Positions 59,345-64,000 of a DNA stretch of 64,000 nucleotides are shown piece by piece (position 1 is the first letter of the stretch; each line of letters starts with the position of its first letter). This DNA is from JBGVSA01 sp041807905. Its GTDB lineage: Bacteria; Pseudomonadota; Gammaproteobacteria; Burkholderiales; Rhodocyclaceae. The translations under genes and the position numbers were made by a program. Where the stretch lies: contig NZ_JBGVSA010000006.1 of NCBI RefSeq assembly GCF_041807905.1, positions 127,277 through 191,276 on the forward strand, given 5' to 3'. Under the pieces are notes generated by a model. That model had not been told where the DNA came from. It worked only from the letters and a program-made list of their open reading frames with translations, and made no database searches.

Positions 59345-62300
59345 TTAGTCGCCGATCACCATGCCGACACCGGCACGGATGATGGTGTCCTTACCGCCGC
59401 TCGACGTCGAAACGCCGGCATTGAAGTTCACCGTCCCCTTGTCGTTCCAACGCGAAACGCCCACGCCAATCGCATTCTGGCCGCGGTAGTTCGCCACGCC
59501 GGCGTTGACCGTGGTACGGCCCGGCAAGTACGGCGCCACCATCTGCAACGCTGCCGCAGCCGCGATACCCCGACGCGTGCTCTTGTCGAGTTCGTTGATC
59601 TGCGAATTCACGTTGTTGAAGCGGTCGTCGATACCCGCGGTCGCGTTGGCGATTGCGGCGTTCATCTGCCGGACGTTCGTCGCATCGGTATCGGCCGTGC
59701 CGTCAGCGACGTTGGTGATCTGGCGCTCGTTACCCGCCGAACCCACCGACACGCTGTTGCCACGATCCGCCACCGAATTGGCACCCAATGCCACGCTGTT
59801 CTCAGCCGTCGCGTTGGCGTTGCCGCCGATCGCTACCGCTTCCGCGCCCGTGGCCTGGGCCGCGTCGAGGGTCGAATTGGCCTTGAAGTACTTCGTGCCG
59901 CCCTCGTTGATGGCATTGAGCTGACCGACATTGACAGCGTCGTTGTCCGCCACGCCGGCCGCCACACCCGTAATGGTGCGGTTGCCCTGCGTACCCGACA
60001 TATCCACCACCGTGCCGTCGGTCGCCCCACCGATGGTGATCGTGCGCGTCGCATCGTCTTGCTTGGCAATGCTGTTGCCCAGCTCGTTGCGGATGTCGCC
60101 GATCGACTCTTCGATGTTGGTCACGCGAGCGTCGATGTTGGTCACACGTGCGTCGATATTGCTGACCGTGTTGCTCAACGACGATACCGCCTGGTTGGTC
60201 TCGTACAGTTGGCTGCCATTGACCGCATCGGTGCTGCCTGCGGACACGTCGCCCTTCGCCAGGTTGGTGATCTTCGAACCGCCCGCGCCTTCCAGCGCGA
60301 CCGTGCCCTTGCCCGAATCGGTGTACTTGACCGCGTTCGGGTCGGAACCCGTACCGCCGGTGCCGATCTTGGCTTCGACCTCCTTGAGCTGACTCAGGTT
60401 GACCGCATCGGTGTCCTGCGTACCCGCTGCCACGTTGGTGATCTGACGTTCCTTGCCCGCCGAACCGACCGACACGCTGTTGATACGGTCGGTCACCGAA
60501 CCGGCGCCCAACGCCACGCTGCCAGCATGCAGCACCTGAGCATCGTCAGAGCCATCCTGCAGGCCATCGGCCTTGAAGTAACGGACCGTCTCGCCGATGT
60601 TGGTCGTGCTGTTCGTGATGCTCGTCACCAGACTGCTCAGGCTGGTGACGTCGCCCTCGACGATCGACACGCGCTTGTCGATGTTGGTGATGTCACCCGC
60701 GATCTGCGTCAGTTGCGAGTTGATCGTGGTGATGCTGCCTTCCACGTTCGACACACGATCGTCGATGTTGGTGATGTCGCCAGCGATCTGCGTCAGTTGC
60801 GAGTTGATCGAAGTGATGTCGCCCTCGATGATCGACACACGGTTGTCGATGCTGCTGACCTTGTTGTCGACCGCAGTCAGTTGCGCGAAGTTGACCGCAT
60901 CCGTGTCGGCCGTACCGGCAGCCACGTTCTCGATCCTGTTGTTGTTCGCGTCAAAGCCATTGGCCGTCACCTTGCCGGCGAATGTCGGCGCATCGACCAC
61001 GTTGATCTGCAAGTCGTTGGTAGCGGCATCGTAAGTGACGGCGGTATTGGTACCGTTCTTGACGTTGAGCACCTCACCCGCCTTGATGGCATCCGGAGTG
61101 CCGCCATTGGCGGACAGGCTCCAACCGCCCTTCAGGGTGGTGATGTCGCCCTCGACGTTCGACACGCGATTGTCGATGTTGGTGATGTCACCCGCGATCC
61201 GCGTCAATTGCGAGTTGATCGTGGTGATGGTGTTCTCCACGTGCGATACGCGGCCGTCGATGGTGAAGACCTTGCCGTCCAGCGTGCTGACCTTGTTGTC
61301 GACCTCCGTCAGTTGCGCAAAGTTGACCGCGTCCCCGTCGGCCGTACCGGCCTTCACGTTCTCGATCTTGTTGCTGTTCGCATCAAAGCCGTTGGCCGTC
61401 ACCTTACCGGCAAAGGTCGGAGCGTCGACGACGTTGACCTTCAACTCGTTGCTATCAGCGTCGTAGGTGACGGTGGTATTGGTGCCGTTGGCGATGTTGA
61501 GCGTATCACCCGCCTTGATCGCGTCCTTCGTGCCGCCGTTGGCCTGTATGTTCCAACCGCCTTCCAGCGTGGTCACGCGGGTGTCGATGCTGCCCACCTT
61601 GGTGTCGAGCGAAGCAACATTGGTGTTGAGCGTGCTCACGCCGGTTTCAACGCCCGACACACGCGTGTCGAGCGAGCCGACGGTTTCTTCCACCCCGGAC
61701 ACACGACCATCTAGCGACGCGACGTTGGTGTTGAGCGTGCTCACGCCGGTTTCAACACCCGACACGCGAGTGTCGAGGTTGCTCACCTTGCCGTCGAGCG
61801 TGCTGACCTTGTTGTCAACCGAAGTCAGTTGCGCGAAGTTGACCGCGTCCATGTCGGCCGTACCGGCTGCCACGTTCTCGATCTTCTTGCTGCTCGCATC
61901 AAAGCCGTCGGCCGTCACCTTGCCGGCAAAGGTCGGCGCGTCGACGACGTTGACCTTCAGCTCGTTGGTGGCGGCGTTGTAGTCAACGGTGGTGTTGGTG
62001 CCGTCGGCAATGTTCAGCGTGTCGCCCGCCTTGATGGCGTCCTTCGCGCCGCCGTTGGCCTGTATGTTCCAGCCGCCCGCCAGATCGGCGATACCGTCTT
62101 CGATATTCGACACGCGACCGTCGATGATGCTCACTTTGCTGTCGACCGAAGTCAGTTGCGCGAAGTTGACCGCGTCCCCGTCGACCGTACCAGCCTTCAC
62201 GTTCTCGATCTTCTGACCGCTGGCGTCAAAGCCGTTGGCCGTGACCTTGCCGGCGAAGGTCGGAGCGTCGACGACGTTGACCTTCAACTCGTTGCTATCA

Positions 62301-64000
62301 GCGTCGTAGGTGACGGTGGTATTGGTGCCGTCGGCAATGTTCAGCGTATCGCCCGCCTTGATGGCGTCCGTCGCACCGCCGTTGGCCTGTATGTTCCAGC
62401 CGCCTTCCAGCGTGGTCACGCGGGTGTCGATGCTGCCCACCTTGGTGTCGAGCGAAGCAACATTGGTGTTGAGCGTGCTCACGCCGGTTTCAACGCCAGA
62501 CACGCGAGTGTCGAGCGAGCCGACGGTTTCTTCCACCCCGGACACGCGACCATCCAGCGAAGCGACGTTGGTGTTGAGCGTGCTCACGCCGGTTTCAACG
62601 CCAGACACACGCGTGTCGAGCGAGCCGACGGTTTCTTCCACCCCGGATACACGACCATCCAGCGAACCAACCTGGGTGTTCAGCGTGCTGACGCCGGTTT
62701 CAACACCCGACACGCGCGTGTCGAGGTTGCTCACCTTGCCGTCGAGCGTGCTCACCTTGTTGTCGACCGAAGTCAGTTGCGCGAAGTTGACCGCGTCCCC
62801 GTCGGGCGTACCGGCCTTCACGTTCTCGATCTTCTGACCACTGGCGTCAAAGCCGTTGGCCGTGACCTTGCCGGCGAAGGTCGGGGCATCGACGACGCTG
62901 ACCTTCAACTCGTTGGTGGCGGCGTTGTAGTCAACAGTGGTATTGGTGCCGTCGGCGATGTTGAGCGTATCGCCGGCCTTGATGGCGTCCGTCGCACCGC
63001 CGTTGGCCTGTATGTTCCAGCCGCCTTCCAGCGTGGTCACGCGGGTGTCGATGCTGCCCACCTTGGTGTCGAGCGAAGCAACATTGGTGTTGAGCGTGCT
63101 CACGCCGGTTTCAACGCCCGACACACGCGTATCGAGCGAGCCGACAGTTTCTTCCACCCCGGACACGCGACCATCCAGCGACGCGACGTTGGTGTTGAGC
63201 GTGCTCACGCCGGTTTCAACGCCCGACACACGAGTGTCGAGCGAGCCGACGGTTTCTTCCACCCCGGATACACGACCATCCAGCGACGCGACGTTGGTGT
63301 TGAGCGTGCTCACGCCGGTTTCAACACCCGACACGCGAGTGTCGAGGTTGCTCACCTTGCCGTCGAGCGTGCTGACCTTGTTGTCGACCGAAGTCAGTTG
63401 GCCGTAGTTGACCGCGTCGGTCGCGGCCGTGCCGTCGGCGACGTTGGTGATCTTCTGACCACTGGCGTCAAAGCCGTTGGCGGTGACCTTACCGGCAAAG
63501 GTCGGAGCGTCGACGACGTTGACCTTCAGTTCGTTGGTGCTGTCGTCGAACGTCACCGAGGTGTTGGTGCCGTCGACAAAGCTCAGCGTGTCGCCTGCCT
63601 TGATCGCCTGCGTCTTGCCGTCCGCCGAGACCGTCCAGCCGCCTTGCAGGTTGGTGATCTTGTTGTCGACCGAAGTCAGTTGCGCGAAGTTGACCGCGTC
63701 CCCGTCGGCCGTGCCGTCGGCGACGTTGGTGATCTTTTGGCTGTTGGCGTCAAAGCCGTTGGCCGTGACCTTGCCGGCGAAGGTCGGGGCATCGACGACG
63801 CTGACCTTCAACTCGTTGGTGGCGGCGTTGTAGTCAACAGTGGTATTGGTGCCGTCGGCGATGTTGAGCGTGTCACCGGCCTTGATGGCGTCCGTCGCAC
63901 CGCCGTTGGCCTGTATGTTCCAGCCGCCTTCCAGCGTGGTCACGCGGGTGTCGATGCTGCCCACCTTGGTGTCGAGCGAAGCAACATTGGTGTTGAGCGT
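59345..64000 (-). CDS. Trimeric autotransporter adhesin (YadA-like), 5' end outside window
   Basis: 1551 codons are present, open to the window edge. The C-terminal 75 residues form the YadA anchor (GIAAAAALQMVAPYLPG, ending DTIIRAGVGMVIGD), a trimeric beta-barrel that carries the passenger across the outer membrane. Upstream lie YadA head-type repeats (VALGANSVADRGNSVSVGS), neck motifs (DAVNVGQLNAI, DAVNFAQLTSVD many times) and long coiled-coil stalks. Repeating stalk modules of the type GGW-IQANGG-KAGDTLNIADGTNTTV-VVDAPTFAGKVTANGFDA are very similar to each other. Adhesion, autoaggregation or biofilm formation is the expected role. The signal peptide and head are beyond position 64000. Confidence 0.95.
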   Translation of the reverse strand, partial: TLNTNVASLDTKVGSIDTRVTTLEGGWNIQANGGATDAIKAGDTLNIADGTNTTVDYNAATNELKVSVVDAPTFAGKVTANGFDANSQKITNVADGTADGDAVNFAQLTSVDNKITNLQGGWTVSADGKTQAIKAGDTLSFVDGTNTSVTFDDSTNELKVNVVDAPTFAGKVTANGFDASGQKITNVADGTAATDAVNYGQLTSVDNKVSTLDGKVSNLDTRVSGVETGVSTLNTNVASLDGRVSGVEETVGSLDTRVSGVETGVSTLNTNVASLDGRVSGVEETVGSLDTRVSGVETGVSTLNTNVASLDTKVGSIDTRVTTLEGGWNIQANGGATDAIKAGDTLNIADGTNTTVDYNAATNELKVSVVDAPTFAGKVTANGFDASGQKIENVKAGTPDGDAVNFAQLTSVDNKVSTLDGKVSNLDTRVSGVETGVSTLNTQVGSLDGRVSGVEETVGSLDTRVSGVETGVSTLNTNVASLDGRVSGVEETVGSLDTRVSGVETGVSTLNTNVASLDTKVGSIDTRVTTLEGGWNIQANGGATDAIKAGDTLNIADGTNTTVTYDADSNELKVNVVDAPTFAGKVTANGFDASGQKIENVKAGTVDGDAVNFAQLTSVDSKVSIIDGRVSNIEDGIADLAGGWNIQANGGAKDAIKAGDTLNIADGTNTTVDYNAATNELKVNVVDAPTFAGKVTADGFDASSKKIENVAAGTADMDAVNFAQLTSVDNKVSTLDGKVSNLDTRVSGVETGVSTLNTNVASLDGRVSGVEETVGSLDTRVSGVETGVSTLNTNVASLDTKVGSIDTRVTTLEGGWNIQANGGTKDAIKAGDTLNIANGTNTTVTYDADSNELKVNVVDAPTFAGKVTANGFDANSNKIENVKAGTADGDAVNFAQLTEVDNKVSTLDGKVFTIDGRVSHVENTITTINSQLTRIAGDITNIDNRVSNVEGDITTLKGGWSLSANGGTPDAIKAGEVLNVKNGTNTAVTYDAATNDLQINVVDAPTFAGKVTANGFDANNNRIENVAAGTADTDAVNFAQLTAVDNKVSSIDNRVSIIEGDITSINSQLTQIAGDITNIDDRVSNVEGSITTINSQLTQIAGDITNIDKRVSIVEGDVTSLSSLVTSITNSTTNIGETVRYFKADGLQDGSDDAQVLHAGSVALGAGSVTDRINSVSVGSAGKERQITNVAAGTQDTDAVNLSQLKEVEAKIGTGGTGSDPNAVKYTDSGKGTVALEGAGGSKITNLAKGDVSAGSTDAVNGSQLYETNQAVSSLSNTVSNIDARVTNIDARVTNIEESIGDIRNELGNSIAKQDDATRTITIGGATDGTVVDMSGTQGNRTITGVAAGVADNDAVNVGQLNAINEGGTKYFKANSTLDAAQATGAEAVAIGGNANATAENSVALGANSVADRGNSVSVGSAGNERQITNVADGTADTDATNVRQMNAAIANATAGIDDRFNNVNSQINELDKSTRRGIAAAAALQMVAPYLPGRTTVNAGVANYRGQNAIGVGVSRWNDKGTVNFNAGVSTSSGGKDTIIRAGVGMVIGD
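61575..63960 (-). repeat. Near-identical coiled-coil repeat blocks inside the adhesin
   Basis: A 35-residue (105-bp) unit, SLDTRVSGVETGVSTLNTNV through GVEETVG, five heptads long, occurs in tandem in blocks near 61575-61790, 62415-62745 and 63020-63350, with a further block starting at 63960. Blocks have different copy numbers. The start of a block (CTTGGTGTCGAGCGAAGC) recurs at about 61599, 62441, 63062 and 63964. Copy-number change by recombination is likely. Confidence 0.85.

Noticed and set aside
60059..63833. Long plus-strand open frames opposite the adhesin gene
   Set aside because: They mirror the repeat structure of the minus-strand adhesin, lack ribosome sites and give low-complexity products. 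They are by-products of high GC and repeats.
61575..63960. CRISPR-like regular repeats
   Set aside because: Units of 105 bp are in frame, encode heptads and have no unique spacers; no cas genes are in the window.
1..64000. tRNA or rRNA genes
   Set aside because: No tRNA-like cloverleaf or rRNA segment was recognised on either strand by reading; this is not a computed scan.

Overview
The window looks like part of a high-GC beta-proteobacterial replicon of the Ralstonia/Cupriavidus/Burkholderia group, and most resembles Ralstonia. This rests on the flagellar gene set, Gram-negative porins, the ProQ/FinO and HemG-like proteins, and an inovirus organised like those of Ralstonia and integrated at a dif-type site. 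The species call is inference; nothing in the window (no rRNA or tRNA) fixes it.

Region 1 (1-11.9 kb) is a flagellar basal-body and export cluster. On the minus strand run fliF-fliG-fliH-fliI-fliJ, a lipoprotein gene, fliK, fliL and a partial fliM. Divergent from fliF is a FleS/FleR-type two-component pair, followed by fliE behind a good sigma-54 promoter. The regulatory logic is visible: FleR is a sigma-54 activator and a -24/-12 promoter lies just downstream of its gene.

Region 2 (12-15 kb) is housekeeping: a PLP aminotransferase, a HemG-like flavodoxin, a ProQ/FinO RNA chaperone, and a carboxyl-methyltransferase gene cut off after about 174 codons by a transposon.

Region 3 (14987-25317) is a 10.3-kb Tn3-family (Tn21 branch) transposon with 38-bp inverted repeats. 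It carries a CsoR-type regulator, a scarred porin gene, mgtA, mgtC, a Na+/H+ antiporter, a res region, tnpR and tnpA. The 5-bp flanks do not match, so the present junctions are not those of a simple insertion.

Region 4 (25379-32306) is a 6.9-kb inovirus prophage between two copies of a 17-bp core that matches the XerC arm, centre and first XerD-arm bases of dif. It has a membrane-anchored HTH regulator, operators, Rep, ssDNA-binding protein, coat proteins, adsorption protein, a Zot-like assembly ATPase, a hairpin-rich likely origin and small accessory ORFs. The regulator gene spans the att site, so integration swaps its last residues and separates it from what looks like its own terminator. 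An inverted relative of the last phage ORF, with an inverted relative of that terminator, lies on the other side of the dif-like site.

Region 5 (32.5-35.4 kb) is AT-richer DNA with two small minus-strand ORFs, then a KfrA-like coiled-coil DNA-binding protein divergent from a tyrosine recombinase.

Region 6 (35.5-53 kb, all minus strand) encodes membrane energetics and transport: arcD-like carrier, porin, arcD, arcA (arginine deiminase), a seven-gene Mrp-type cation/proton antiporter operon, and a tripartite RND efflux operon. Arginine deimination and Mrp together suggest pH and ion homeostasis.

Region 7 (53-64 kb, all minus strand) is a cell-surface region: an OmpA-domain inner-membrane protein with a small upstream partner, a TPR/glycosyltransferase protein, a secreted protein, a LuxR-type regulator with a receiver lacking the usual Asp, an OmpA lipoprotein, and the 3' 4.66 kb of a repeat-rich trimeric autotransporter adhesin gene that continues beyond the window.
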